Origin: Candidatus Heimdallarchaeota archaeon
GTDB taxonomy: Archaea > Asgardarchaeota > Heimdallarchaeia > Heimdallarchaeales > Heimdallarchaeaceae
Length of the DNA stretch: 64,000 nt
Direction of reading: 5' to 3'
NCBI GenBank assembly: GCA_030668875.1
Contig: DAOVER010000012.1
Coordinates: 1 to 64,000, forward strand
The position numbers and the translations under genes are program-made. The notes under the pieces were generated by a model that saw only the letters and a list, made by a program, of their open reading frames with translations, ran no database searches and had not been told where the DNA came from. Shown piece after piece: positions 18,277-28,900 of this stretch. How positions within the stretch are numbered: position 1 is the first letter of the stretch; every line of letters starts with the position of its first letter.

Positions 18277-20820
18277 TTAACCGAAAATATATTTCATTTC
18301 TTTTCGGTTTGATAATCGTAGTAGTAGTTTATCAGCAAACGAAATATGGCTTTTCACCATAATTTTGGGAATGTCATTGAAGACATAAATATAGTCTATC
18401 TTTTTCCTTTCTTCTTCTAATTCCTTATTCTTTATTTTGTATAGAACTTTCTCTTCATCCACACCAATTAATTGACATGCAATTCCAACCTCTATTTCTT
18501 CTTTAGTATAGAGAATAACAGATTTTCCAATCAATGTTTGCAAAGTTACTGTTTGTTTAGCTATTTTATCTTTAGAAAATCTGAGAAGAACAGGAGGCAA
18601 TTCAATTAACAAATCTTTACCACTATAAGATACTTCTTCTATCTTGCCAGCTTTGTCAACTTCAAATATAAATGAAGATTCAGAAAATGTCTTCACTAGC
18701 TCAAAAGATTTTATTTTTGCTCCTCTATCAACTCCATCCACATAGAAGAAAACTTCATTGTTAATGTAACTCTCAAAGTACGAAATTGGTTTTCCTGTAT
18801 ATTTTTCAGTATAGATTTCCTCTTCATTGTTCAAAGATTTAAAAGTAAAAATCGGTTTATAGCTCTTTTCTGAGGTTTCGTATGACAATAGAATTCCAGT
18901 CTTTCCGTTCTTCGAAACATATTTTTCATTGATTTCAGCATCATGTATACTGTAATCAGAAATTTGAATACTCTTTAAATCACCATCTTTGGTCATGATA
19001 CTCAATGAGAGAGGTCGGCAAATTAATTCGTTTATAACAACACTTTCAGCGTTTCCGACAATAAGTATATCCTCTATGTGGTCATATGCAACAACATCTC
19101 GTCCCACTATCCTGGATACTAATTCATTCATCCTAGTTATTTCAAGGAAAGTTTTCACACCATCTTTTCCATAATATTCAATATATTTCGAAGATATTAA
19201 ATCGGTGAAAGCGTCTCTTTTTCTTGCAAATTTCTTTATTGTTTTACCCCTAATGAAATTTGGCAGAATAAGCCAATAAGGGAGTAAAGCTCCTTTGATT
19301 GGAGATAATTCATCATCAACCATAGCTTGTATTCTATAAGCTGATCTTGGATGAGACATGAAAATATTTGCTATCATGTCCCATCTACCTGGACGATAAA
19401 CATGTCGATACAATCGAATTGCAGCTTCACCTAGGAATCTTTGTTTTTCCTCCTCTGTGAATTCCTTTCCCGTCAATAATTGGACATTTACCCCAAAATC
19501 ACCAGCAACTCCTTGATAGAACCCCTCAAGTCTATACAAAGCTTGAGCTAGTTCTCTTCCGTATCCTGCTTTCTTTGTTTGATTGTCTGCATCACCTTCA
19601 AGCACTCTTACGAAGATGTAAAGGAAGGCTAGGATACCATAATTTATTAAGAAATAAACACCAAAAGAAACTTCCAAATCTCTGTATGCGGAATAGTCTA
19701 GTGTTGTTGCAGGAAGCAATAGTGCTTTTTTGATAATCATCTCAGTAGCAGCAATTACTTGTAGAATAACTATGTGTAATCTTTTATTGTGTGCTAGTTC
19801 GTGTGCCACTATGCCCCTTATATCATCATCATTGAATTCTACTAAATCTCTACAAATTATTGTTATTCTTTGATCAAACCAAGGACCAAAAGCCATGGCA
19901 TTAAGAATGGGGGCTTCAACAAAACCTACTTTTAATTTCCTCTTTATTCCCATTTTTACTCTTACTTCCTCTACTAAAGATAATATTCTTTCATCCTTAA
20001 TTGGTTTAATCCCTAATAGTTTTGTTAAAAGTGGTCCAGAAATAAAATACATACCAAGAGCTGCAAAAATCAACAACTCATATGGACCTAGAGATAAGAA
20101 AACGATTCTCTCTGCATAACTGATACTTTCCGGTCCCAAATAAAACCAAGAAAGGTTTGAAACCGTTTCTGAGGAAATAACTTCAATGTTTATTAGGATA
20201 TCAATAACAATGTACAATGTTACATAAATTAATCCAAAGAGCACCAGATACAATACCTGAGGAGACATCAATCTGCTAACTAGAACAAATTTCTTACCAA
20301 AGAAAATCAGAGCCATTATTATGAATACAAAAATCATGATATTATATGCCCAAGCTGTGAATAGATCACTGCCTTTCCCAAACATTTCATGAACAAATCC
20401 CCCAATTATACCATCCGTTGATCGAAAGATAGCAGAGCTTTGAATATTGCTGGTTAACATGTCGTAAACAAAATCTCCTACTGTACCTACAAGAAAAACT
20501 AAGTAAGTTGTAAGTGAAATAATCATAAACTCTCTCCAGACTGGTGAGCGCCATAACTGGAATGTTTGATATAAAGCAAGTACAAATAGACCAAGTGCTA
20601 TTGCCATTAACCAGTCTTCAAAAACGATTAGCACCGCTCCAAAAGTCAAGCCAATAAATGCCAGCATCAAATTTTCAGATGTAGTTCCGTGTCGAATAAT
20701 TGTTATTAATTCAGATATTAGAAAAAATAATCCGAGCAAAACAATAATTACTCCAAGAATTGAATTTGTGCTTTTAGATAAATAACCCCAAGCTAAATCC
20801 ATAATTTCATTAAATGACAT
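18277..20820 (-). CDS. M48 (HtpX-like) membrane metalloprotease with long C-terminal extension
   Basis: Multiple N-terminal TMs; VAHELAHNKRLH; downstream VLEGDAD. Confidence 0.88.
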   Translation of the reverse strand: MSFNEIMDLAWGYLSKSTNSILGVIIVLLGLFFLISELITIIRHGTTSENLMLAFIGLTFGAVLIVFEDWLMAIALGLFVLALYQTFQLWRSPVWREFMIISLTTYLVFLVGTVGDFVYDMLTSNIQSSAIFRSTDGIIGGFVHEMFGKGSDLFTAWAYNIMIFVFIIMALIFFGKKFVLVSRLMSPQVLYLVLFGLIYVTLYIVIDILINIEVISSETVSNLSWFYLGPESISYAERIVFLSLGPYELLIFAALGMYFISGPLLTKLLGIKPIKDERILSLVEEVRVKMGIKRKLKVGFVEAPILNAMAFGPWFDQRITIICRDLVEFNDDDIRGIVAHELAHNKRLHIVILQVIAATEMIIKKALLLPATTLDYSAYRDLEVSFGVYFLINYGILAFLYIFVRVLEGDADNQTKKAGYGRELAQALYRLEGFYQGVAGDFGVNVQLLTGKEFTEEEKQRFLGEAAIRLYRHVYRPGRWDMIANIFMSHPRSAYRIQAMVDDELSPIKGALLPYWLILPNFIRGKTIKKFARKRDAFTDLISSKYIEYYGKDGVKTFLEITRMNELVSRIVGRDVVAYDHIEDILIVGNAESVVINELICRPLSLSIMTKDGDLKSIQISDYSIHDAEINEKYVSKNGKTGILLSYETSEKSYKPIFTFKSLNNEEEIYTEKYTGKPISYFESYINNEVFFYVDGVDRGAKIKSFELVKTFSESSFIFEVDKAGKIEEVSYSGKDLLIELPPVLLRFSKDKIAKQTVTLQTLIGKSVILYTKEEIEVGIACQLIGVDEEKVLYKIKNKELEEERKKIDYIYVFNDIPKIMVKSHISFADKLLLRLSNRKEMKYIFG

Positions 20821-20934
20821 ATTATCATTGGCTTGGAATTAAAGAGCATTTAAAATGTTTTGTCTTTGGAAAATAATCTGCTTGTAATGTATCTCATTGG
20901 AAAGTTTATTATCTTAATTAGAAAGAAGTAAGTA

Positions 20935-22500
20935 ATGATTCCTTATCCCTCCAAGGTGGAACCTAAGGAGAATAAATTCACCCTTAATAGTGAAACAAGG
21001 GTAAGTTTTTCTCCTGAACTTACGCAAGTAGTAGACTACTTGAAAGATTTGATTAGTAATTCAACAGGATTTAGTTTAGCAACCAATCTTGAAACTAACA
21101 AGAAGAACACAATCAGTTTAATTTTACATGATACAAATAAAATAGAGAACACAGAGGGATATCAATTATCCATAAATATGGATAACATAATAATCGAAGC
21201 TACAACTCATCAAGGCATATTCTATGGCATTCAAACCCTTAGGCAATTATTCCCTATAGAAATTGAAAGTAGAGAAGTAATTGAAGAATTTATCTGGACT
21301 GTTCCCTGTATGTCCATAGTGGATAACCCTAGATTCAAATGGAGAGGACTAATGTTTGATGTCGGTCGGCATTTCCACGATATGGAGACAATAAAACGAA
21401 CTATAGACTTGCTAGCACTAATTAAGATGAACATTTTTCACTGGCACCTTACAGAAGATCAAGGTTGGCGTATTGAGATTAAAAAATATCCCAAGTTAAT
21501 AGAAATTGGGTCAAAAAGAGAGGATACAAAGATTGGTGGGTGGACTAGTAATAAATTTCGGGGAAAATCGCACACAGGTCACTATACACAGGAACAAATA
21601 AAGGAAATAATCGAATATGCAAGCAAGAGATTCATAACCGTTATTCCAGAAATAGAGATACCAGGGCACTCATCAGCAGCAATTGCATCATATCCTGGAT
21701 TAAGTTGTGATAATAAAGAGATCAATGTTCCAACCAAATTTGGAATCTTCTATGATATATTGTGTCCTGGTAAGGAAACGACATTCGAGTTTCTTGAGAA
21801 TGTTCTAGAAGAAGTTATTAGTTTATTTCCAGCTGATATAATTCACATTGGAGGAGATGAAGCTCCCAAGAAAAAATGGAGACAATGTAAAGATTGTCAG
21901 AAAAGGATGAAAGATGAAGATTTGAAATCTATACATGAGCTACAGCATTACACCACTAAACGAATAGGGAAGTTCTTAGCAAGTAAAGGTAAAAGATTAA
22001 TGGGATGGAATGAAATATTAACAGAGACCACAGATAGAAAATTCATTGCACAATGGTGGATGAGAGGGAAGAGGGATATTAAAAAACATATTAACGAGGG
22101 AGGAGAAGTAGTTATTTCTAAGTTTTCCCGTGTTTATCTTGATTATAATTACATCGTGACACCACTGAAAAAAACCTATTCTCATGAGCCTATGTTAAAG
22201 AAAATTAAGCCTGAACAGCAGAAACAGTTACTCGGAGTTGAAGCACCAATATGGACAGAATGGGTTCCTAATAGAGACCGACTAGATTGGCAAGTATTTC
22301 CTAGATTAGCAGCTGTTTCTGAAATCGGATGGACGAGCAGGAGTAATAAAAACTACAAAAGTTTCAGAAAGAGACTTATCAGCTTTTCCCGAAGATTAGA
22401 CTATTTGGGAGTTAATCATGCAGATCTAGAGAAGGTTGATCCTAATCTGTTGAAAAGAATATGGAATTTAAGAAGAGTACTTAAATGGCCAGAAATCTGA
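20935..22500 (+). CDS. GH20 beta-N-acetylhexosaminidase
   Basis: FKWRGLMFDVGRHFHD, HWHLTEDQGWRIEIKKYPKL, PEIEIPGHSSA, HIGGDEAPKKKW. Confidence 0.93.
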   Translation: MIPYPSKVEPKENKFTLNSETRVSFSPELTQVVDYLKDLISNSTGFSLATNLETNKKNTISLILHDTNKIENTEGYQLSINMDNIIIEATTHQGIFYGIQTLRQLFPIEIESREVIEEFIWTVPCMSIVDNPRFKWRGLMFDVGRHFHDMETIKRTIDLLALIKMNIFHWHLTEDQGWRIEIKKYPKLIEIGSKREDTKIGGWTSNKFRGKSHTGHYTQEQIKEIIEYASKRFITVIPEIEIPGHSSAAIASYPGLSCDNKEINVPTKFGIFYDILCPGKETTFEFLENVLEEVISLFPADIIHIGGDEAPKKKWRQCKDCQKRMKDEDLKSIHELQHYTTKRIGKFLASKGKRLMGWNEILTETTDRKFIAQWWMRGKRDIKKHINEGGEVVISKFSRVYLDYNYIVTPLKKTYSHEPMLKKIKPEQQKQLLGVEAPIWTEWVPNRDRLDWQVFPRLAAVSEIGWTSRSNKNYKSFRKRLISFSRRLDYLGVNHADLEKVDPNLLKRIWNLRRVLKWPEI

Positions 22501-22599
22501 TTAAAATTTTGTAAATATCAACCTCAATAGAAAACGGATTTAGAACAACCTCTTCCAAAAGAAATAATAACAATATGCTGTGTATGTAGTTAGAGAATC

Positions 22600-23304
22600 A
22601 TGTCTGATGTAGAAAAGAAGATGAATATCTTAATTGACGAAGCAAATGCAAATTATAATGCGAGCAGGTTCAAGGATGCAGCTAGAACTTTTGAACATCT
22701 TATTTCACTTGCAATTAAAAATATGGAACCTGAGGAAGCTATCTATTTTGCTTACCGTGCTGCAGACTGTTGGAAGAAAGAAAAGAACGACATGAATAGA
22801 GTTTTAATTTTCAAAGATATTGCAAAATTAGCATTTAACTTTTCATCTCAAATAGCTGATAACATTGTGAAAAAAACTAAAAAACAAGAGGATAAGGCAA
22901 AGGCTTTAGATATTGCGGGAGAATGTTTGTTGTATATTGATCCAACAACTGCTAAACAAAAACTGACTGAAAGTATCAAAATATCAAGCAAGCTTGCAGA
23001 AATGGCAAAAACTGAAGAAGAGAAAATAAATTTTCTACTAAATTCACTAGAATCAGCAAAGAAACTAGCTGATAAAAAACAGGTAAAAGAGCTACGAGTT
23101 CAAATTGCTAATCGTCATGTAAACAACGCAGAAGCGGAGATGAAGAAAGGATCCCCGGAAAATCTCCAGAAAGCTCTAAGATCCTTTGAAGATGCTCTTG
23201 AAATTTACGATGTACTTAAAATAAAAGAGGATATTCAAGGAATATCAAAGAAAATTGATAAATTGAAAGCAAAAGTTGCAAAGTATGATCCATTTGCAAC
23301 ATAA
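22600..23304 (+). CDS. TPR/SNAP-like helical repeat protein
   Basis: Helical repeats (YNASRFKDAARTFEHLISLA; EAIYFAYRAADCWKKEK). Confidence 0.5.
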   Translation: MSDVEKKMNILIDEANANYNASRFKDAARTFEHLISLAIKNMEPEEAIYFAYRAADCWKKEKNDMNRVLIFKDIAKLAFNFSSQIADNIVKKTKKQEDKAKALDIAGECLLYIDPTTAKQKLTESIKISSKLAEMAKTEEEKINFLLNSLESAKKLADKKQVKELRVQIANRHVNNAEAEMKKGSPENLQKALRSFEDALEIYDVLKIKEDIQGISKKIDKLKAKVAKYDPFAT

Positions 23305-23402
23305 ATAAAAGAACACATAGTTTTTCTAGTTTAAAGAAGTCATTACTGAATGTGCTTAGTAAAGTAAAATTCAAAAAAGGAACAAGTAATTATCAGATAA
23401 AT

Positions 23403-23479
23403 GGTCCCGTAGCTCAGCTGGATAGAGCGTTTGCCTCCTAAGCAAATGGTCGTGCGTTCGAATCGCATCGGGATCGCCA
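23403..23479 (+). tRNA. tRNA-Arg(CCT), CCA encoded
   Basis: GGTCCCG...TTTGC-CTCCTAA-GCAAA...GTGCG-TTCGAAT-CGCAT-CGGGATC-G-CCA. Confidence 0.95.
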
Positions 23480-23510
23480 AATCTTATACCAATAGAGTTC
23501 TGTGGTTATT

Positions 23511-24047
23511 ATGAGTTCAAGAAATAACAAAATGATTCGGGTCTCTATTTGCAATTTTCATACTTGTAATCCGAAAATATGTACAGCTCAAAAAATCATC
23601 AGATCTAAAAAAGCATTTGAAATTCAAATCAAACAAATACAATCTCAGAGTATAGTATTAACTCCTTTTTCTTTCACCGCTATTTCAATAGAGGATCGTG
23701 AATTAGCGTTAAGAAATGGATTAATTGGTGTAGATTGTTCTTGGAATAACATAGAAGGGGGGGAAGAAGCTTTGAGTAGAGGAACAGGTAGAGCACTACC
23801 CTTCTTAGTTGCTGCAAATCCTGTAAACTATGGGAAACCTTCAAAGTTAAGCACACTCGAAGCAATAGCTGCTGCATTGTATATTTTAGGTGACAGGACT
23901 CAATCAGAAGAAATTTTATCACTTGTTAAATGGGGGGGTGAGTTTTTGAAAATAAATAAGAAATATCTTGAACTATATGCGAATGCGAAAAGCAGTAAAG
24001 AAGTAGTTGAAGCTCAAACAAACATAATGGATGAGCTTTATGACTAA
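23511..24047 (+). CDS. tsr3: Tsr3-like rRNA aminocarboxypropyltransferase (DUF367)
   Basis: NPKICTAQKII, GVDCSWNN, RALPFLVAANPVNYGKPSKLSTLEAIAAALYILG. Confidence 0.9.
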   Translation: MSSRNNKMIRVSICNFHTCNPKICTAQKIIRSKKAFEIQIKQIQSQSIVLTPFSFTAISIEDRELALRNGLIGVDCSWNNIEGGEEALSRGTGRALPFLVAANPVNYGKPSKLSTLEAIAAALYILGDRTQSEEILSLVKWGGEFLKINKKYLELYANAKSSKEVVEAQTNIMDELYD

Positions 24048-24112
24048 GGAAAAAACTGACAATAAACAGCTTTGAGCAGAAATGTTATAATTGTGGAAGT
24101 TACGCAATAATT

Positions 24113-25228
24113 ATGAAAATAGGCATCAACTGTTTTCCAACTGTAGGAGGGTCAGGTATAGTTGCTACTCAACTAGCTATTGAAATAGCTAAAAAAGGTC
24201 ATGAAGTTCATCTCATCAGCTACGACACACCATTTTTGTTACGAACTTTTCGACATCCTAACATAACTCTTGATCTAGTAGATATTATCTCATATCCACT
24301 TTTCAAAGATATTGGTGCCCCTTATACCATTCTCGCAGCTTCAAAACTTGTACAAATAGCTAGAAAATCAGAGATTGATTTAATGCATATTCATTATGCA
24401 ATACCAGTAGGGGTCTCAGCATATTTAACCAAGCAAATCGCTAATGTTCCCGTAGCAATAACAGCCCATGGATCAGATATTCACACATTAGGAATTGACC
24501 CTGCATATAATCCTATAATATCCCACGTTTTTGATAATGTAGATGGAATGTCAACAGTATCTAATTACTTGAAAGAAGAGATGATCAACAAGTTTTCTAG
24601 TCAAAAAGAGATTGAAGTTTTCTACAATCCAATTGATATTAATAAATACAAAAAGATAGACACCGAGCTTTGTGATTTTAGGCTTAAACATGAGAAAAAT
24701 TTTGCGCATATTTCTAACTTTAGACCAGTAAAGAGAGCTCCTTTTATTGTCGAAGCATTCGCAGAAGTTGTTAAAGAACATCCTGATTTAGGATTGATTA
24801 TGGTTGGAGAGGGACCAGAAAGAAAGAAATGTGAAGAACTAGCATACAAATTAGGAATCTCAGACCATGTGATATTCCAAGGAGTTCGTGTTGCTCTCAC
24901 ATCTATTTACAATTGTGCAACAGCTCTTCTCTCAGCAAGTACTAACGAAAGCTTCGGTTTAACTCTTGCTGAAGCTATGGCTTGTGAAGTACCTGTCATT
25001 GCTCCAAGAGTTGGAGGTATTCCCGAGGTTATTGATCACAATGAAAATGGATTCATGTACGAGTTAGAGGATAAAACTGCATTGATCGACTACATGAAGC
25101 AACTTTTGGATGATGAACAATTGAAACTGAAATTTGGTAGAAATGGAAGAAACAAGGTAGAAAAACAGTTCGAATCGTCTAAGATTGCAGATCAATATAT
25201 TGCTTGGTACGAAAAATTATTGGAGTAA
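24113..25228 (+). CDS. bshA: BshA-like GT4 glycosyltransferase (GlcNAc-malate synthase)
   Basis: TVGGSGIVATQLAIEIAKKGHEVHLISYDTPF, HIHYAIPVGVSAYL, AHGSDIHTLG, HISNFRPVKR, ESFGLTLAEAMACEVPVIAPRVGGIPEVI. Confidence 0.82.
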   Translation: MKIGINCFPTVGGSGIVATQLAIEIAKKGHEVHLISYDTPFLLRTFRHPNITLDLVDIISYPLFKDIGAPYTILAASKLVQIARKSEIDLMHIHYAIPVGVSAYLTKQIANVPVAITAHGSDIHTLGIDPAYNPIISHVFDNVDGMSTVSNYLKEEMINKFSSQKEIEVFYNPIDINKYKKIDTELCDFRLKHEKNFAHISNFRPVKRAPFIVEAFAEVVKEHPDLGLIMVGEGPERKKCEELAYKLGISDHVIFQGVRVALTSIYNCATALLSASTNESFGLTLAEAMACEVPVIAPRVGGIPEVIDHNENGFMYELEDKTALIDYMKQLLDDEQLKLKFGRNGRNKVEKQFESSKIADQYIAWYEKLLE

Positions 25229-26851
25229 TCACAGCATAGAATTGATGAACCCAATTCCCCCTACGGGCGTATCCGGGGAGTAATGTCTTCTATATGAAGC
25301 TATACCATCATTTAAACCAGTAACAGCAGCCATTACAAACCATGGCCAACTGACTTCTTGCCATTGATGTTTGTCATCATACATACCATATTGCCAGGAT
25401 TTAAATCGATCAATGAGACTGGTTGGTTTGTTTTTTACTTTCTTAATAGCTAATCTTCTATTATTGACATAATCACCTAGATTTTTAGTATGTTTTTTGA
25501 GCTCAGTTATTTCGCCCTTTCTTCTTGCTTTTGCAAGAGAACCTAAAATGCCAAAGAATTCTGGAGTAAGAATTGAAAATGGTTCAAGAGAAGGATCCTT
25601 GCTATATTTCTCAATCCAAGGTGTGTTATATAGCATTCGAGTGTATTTCACGTATAATGGAAACTTAAAACCTAGTTTTTGAACAGCTGGAATAACTTGA
25701 GCATTATAATTAATTTCTCCAGGCCCAGATATTCTGATATACGTGGGGATAATAGTTTGAAGTAGAGCTTGATTAGTATCCAGACGTGGATAAAGGTTCT
25801 TTACGTGAGATGATAGATCAATATTATCTTTACTCACACTGAATGAATAGTCAACACTATCAATAGGACACTTCCCTTGAAAAAGTAAAACACCATCATT
25901 CTCCCTACATGACATTTTAATTCTGTAATGATCATTCGGACATTCATAAAAGAAAGGAGAATAATCAGGTTTCTTTTTCGCTGTAGTTGGTTTGAATCCT
26001 AGTTCTTCAATTTTCTCTGTTGCTCTATTAAACTCGCAAATATAGTTAGATCGAGATTGTAAAAATGGTGCATATCCCTCAGAGGTCATTTTACGAATTT
26101 CTGGATGGGAAGTTGGAAAGAACACTATCCCCCAGTCATTGATAATGTTTGTTTGAATACCCCAGATAAGTGTCATCCATTCACCTAAGTCTGATGAGCT
26201 TCTGTATGTTTCTCTAAGGAAAGTAAGGATATGTTCGGTTTTTTCGAGAAATAATTTCGATTTATCCTTGTTTATAGTGGATTTGAATTCACTAAATATA
26301 TTCTTGATGACTGAAAGACTCTCTTCTAACCATGTGTAATTATTAGAAGTAATTGTGTTTGCTATAATGCCTTCTATAGCATCAGGAAGATTTATTGCCT
26401 TACTGACTGATGATTGATAATTTGGCAGATGAATTGTTGTAATTTCAGGTTGAATGCTATCATGGGTATTGATTAAAAAGACTGGAACTAGAAATTTTCC
26501 TTTCTTCTTACTAATTTCGGATACATTGGCAATTGCGGAAATCTTATTTCCAATTATTCCAGTACCACCAAATATAGTAGCTTGTTGACCTGCTAATACA
26601 ACTCCTTCTTGTAATTTTGAAATATTATCTTCTGTTTTTGGAGTGAGAATTCCAAGACTTTCATGATACTTTGTAAGTATGTGTTTAATTTTTGAGATCT
26701 TTCCACCTTCAATCTTAATCTCAGGCATTGAAGATGCATATTCTACAGCATCACCATAAGTTTTGGGAATATTGTTGTAAAAGTAAGCAGAATCTGGAAA
26801 ATCAGCTTGTTCATTCAAATAAGCTTCGTACAAATCTCCAATTCTTTCCAT
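25229..26851 (-). CDS. bshC: BshC-like cysteine-adding enzyme
   Basis: VVLAGQQATIFGGTGIIGNKISAIANVSEISKKKGKFLVPVFLINTHDSIQPEITTIHLP; LLQTIIPTYIRISGPGEINYNAQVIPAVQKLG. Confidence 0.8.
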   Translation of the reverse strand: MERIGDLYEAYLNEQADFPDSAYFYNNIPKTYGDAVEYASSMPEIKIEGGKISKIKHILTKYHESLGILTPKTEDNISKLQEGVVLAGQQATIFGGTGIIGNKISAIANVSEISKKKGKFLVPVFLINTHDSIQPEITTIHLPNYQSSVSKAINLPDAIEGIIANTITSNNYTWLEESLSVIKNIFSEFKSTINKDKSKLFLEKTEHILTFLRETYRSSSDLGEWMTLIWGIQTNIINDWGIVFFPTSHPEIRKMTSEGYAPFLQSRSNYICEFNRATEKIEELGFKPTTAKKKPDYSPFFYECPNDHYRIKMSCRENDGVLLFQGKCPIDSVDYSFSVSKDNIDLSSHVKNLYPRLDTNQALLQTIIPTYIRISGPGEINYNAQVIPAVQKLGFKFPLYVKYTRMLYNTPWIEKYSKDPSLEPFSILTPEFFGILGSLAKARRKGEITELKKHTKNLGDYVNNRRLAIKKVKNKPTSLIDRFKSWQYGMYDDKHQWQEVSWPWFVMAAVTGLNDGIASYRRHYSPDTPVGGIGFINSML

Positions 26852-26928
26852 ATTAGAAGGTGAATCTCTACATGTTCTTAACAATTCTTATATATCATTT
26901 TTCCAGGTTTATTCTAGAGGAATCAAAC

Positions 26929-27276
26929 ATGAATAATCATGGTTTTGCACACATAGAACTCCCAGCTAAAGACCTAGAAAAAACAAAAGAGTTCTACGAA
27001 TCTGTCTTTGAGTGGGGAGAGGTAATTCAGACAGGCTTCGATGATTATACTTTTTTCAAAGAAACAGAAGACAGTATTGGTGGAGCTTTTCAGAAATCAG
27101 ACAAAACAACTAATGGTGAAGTTACATTGTATATCAATACAGATGACATTGATTTATCTTTAGAAAAAATCAAGGACGCTAAAGGAGAGATTGTTCAAAA
27201 AAAGACTCAAGTTTCTGAAGAACATGGGTTCTATGCTTTGTTTAAGAACCTTTCTGGTAATGTAATGAGTCTCTGA
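26929..27276 (+). CDS. Glyoxalase/VOC-family protein
   Basis: GFAHIELPAKDLEKTKEFYESVFEWGE ... YALFKNLSGNVMSL. Confidence 0.85.
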   Translation: MNNHGFAHIELPAKDLEKTKEFYESVFEWGEVIQTGFDDYTFFKETEDSIGGAFQKSDKTTNGEVTLYINTDDIDLSLEKIKDAKGEIVQKKTQVSEEHGFYALFKNLSGNVMSL

Positions 27277-27427
27277 TCTAGAAATTAAACTGACCGAGTC
27301 CTTATTCTACTGGTGTTTTACAAAGATTTACGTGGATTAGTTTGTCTCAATGATTCCTTCAAAAATTAAGTGGTTGCTGATATATTTCGATGATTCTTAC
27401 ACAAATTTTTTAAAGGAAGAATTAGTA

Positions 27428-27625
27428 ATGAAACAACAAGAAACAATTCTAAAGGTGAAAATAAGAATGGCTAAAGAGTGTCCTAAATGTCACAGTAAAA
27501 ATCTCAAAGAAGTAGAGGATAAATCGAAAGTGATTGCATATTTCAACCATCAACCAATCTATAGAAAGAAAGCTGTTTGTCGAGAATGCACTTATGAATG
27601 GTTCCCTGAAGGTGGAGCAGAGTAA
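27428..27625 (+). CDS. Small zinc-ribbon protein
   Basis: CPKCHSKN...VCRECTYEW two CxxC knuckles. Confidence 0.6.
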   Translation: MKQQETILKVKIRMAKECPKCHSKNLKEVEDKSKVIAYFNHQPIYRKKAVCRECTYEWFPEGGAE

Positions 27626-27724
27626 ACTAAATTAAATCATGTTTTTAATTTTCTCCACTTTTACTTCCTCCTTCCTTTTAAGGGATATGTATACTCCTGC
27701 TTACATCAATTGTAGGTTCAAATT

Positions 27725-28900
27725 ATGAAGATAACTACTTTTCTCAAGAAATACCTATTCAGAATATTAGTTGTTCTTCTCATGTTAGCTGCACTAACAT
27801 TCTTTTTCGTAGACCTAGCAAATAGAGATGAGCTAGGAGAAGCTTTTACACGTTTAGCAACGGCAAAAGAGCTATATTTAGTATTAGCGGCTCTACTAAT
27901 GTTAGTAAGTATGATTATCAAAGCATACAGATTTTTCATTCTAATAAAGCCATCAAGTCCTAGACTTAAGTTCCACAAATTTCTGCTTCCATTTTTCCTT
28001 GGCTATGGGTTTAGCACCTTGGGCCCATTGAAATCTGGAGAAATTGCAAGTGTTGAAATCAACAAAAGATCATTATCTATTCCCCGTTCATCATCTTTAG
28101 CAGCGATAGCTTTTTTCAGAGTGTTTGATTTATTTGTTGTTTTAATTCTGTTTATTATTGGTTTAGGAACAACAATCCCTAGAATGGTAGAGGAGCAATA
28201 CACAGTTTATCTAAATATTATTTTCTATATTTCTTTAACAGGGACAATTGTTCTATCCTTTTTACTGTTCTTCCCCCCAGTTGGTAGAGTGTTCTTACGT
28301 GGAGTAAAGGTAATTGTAGGAAAGATATCTCTGAAGGGAATAAAATGGTTGAACACTACAATAGATCCAGCCCTTGAAAATTACTATACATCTCTACAAT
28401 ATCTTTACAAACAAATTTTCTTAGCATTGTTGGTCATCTGGACTACACTAATAAGATGGTTTCTAGAGTTTTATTCATTTAAACTAACAATGATGGCATT
28501 TGGTGAAAATATTTCCCTTTTTGATGCCGCCTCTATTTCATCAATTACATTATTTGTAGGAATCCTCACCTTTGTTCCAGCTGGCTTGGGTACAGGAACA
28601 CTTACAACACAGTATCTTCTAGAACAATTGATTGCAGCACCAACAGTTGTAGCTAAACCATCAAGTGAATTAATTAGAACATTTTACAGTGGCTTAGGAT
28701 CATTTACTATACTACCGGCAATTGCAGCAGCATCAGTAATCTTTCAAACCATTGTTGGAACTGGTGTAACATTATCTGTAGCAGCAATATCTTCATTTTT
28801 TGTAAAAGAACAAGAAAAAAAGGAAAAGGAGGAAAATAAAGAGGAAAACAAAACTGAAGTGGTAGACGTTATAGAGATAGATGAAAGAAAAGTTCGTTAA
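27725..28900 (+). CDS. Lysylphosphatidylglycerol synthase TM-region/UPF0104-like flippase-domain membrane protein
   Basis: Multi-TM, GYGFSTLGPLKSGEIASVEINKR and FVPAGLGTGTLTTQYLL. Confidence 0.75.
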   Translation: MKITTFLKKYLFRILVVLLMLAALTFFFVDLANRDELGEAFTRLATAKELYLVLAALLMLVSMIIKAYRFFILIKPSSPRLKFHKFLLPFFLGYGFSTLGPLKSGEIASVEINKRSLSIPRSSSLAAIAFFRVFDLFVVLILFIIGLGTTIPRMVEEQYTVYLNIIFYISLTGTIVLSFLLFFPPVGRVFLRGVKVIVGKISLKGIKWLNTTIDPALENYYTSLQYLYKQIFLALLVIWTTLIRWFLEFYSFKLTMMAFGENISLFDAASISSITLFVGILTFVPAGLGTGTLTTQYLLEQLIAAPTVVAKPSSELIRTFYSGLGSFTILPAIAAASVIFQTIVGTGVTLSVAAISSFFVKEQEKKEKEENKEENKTEVVDVIEIDERKVR

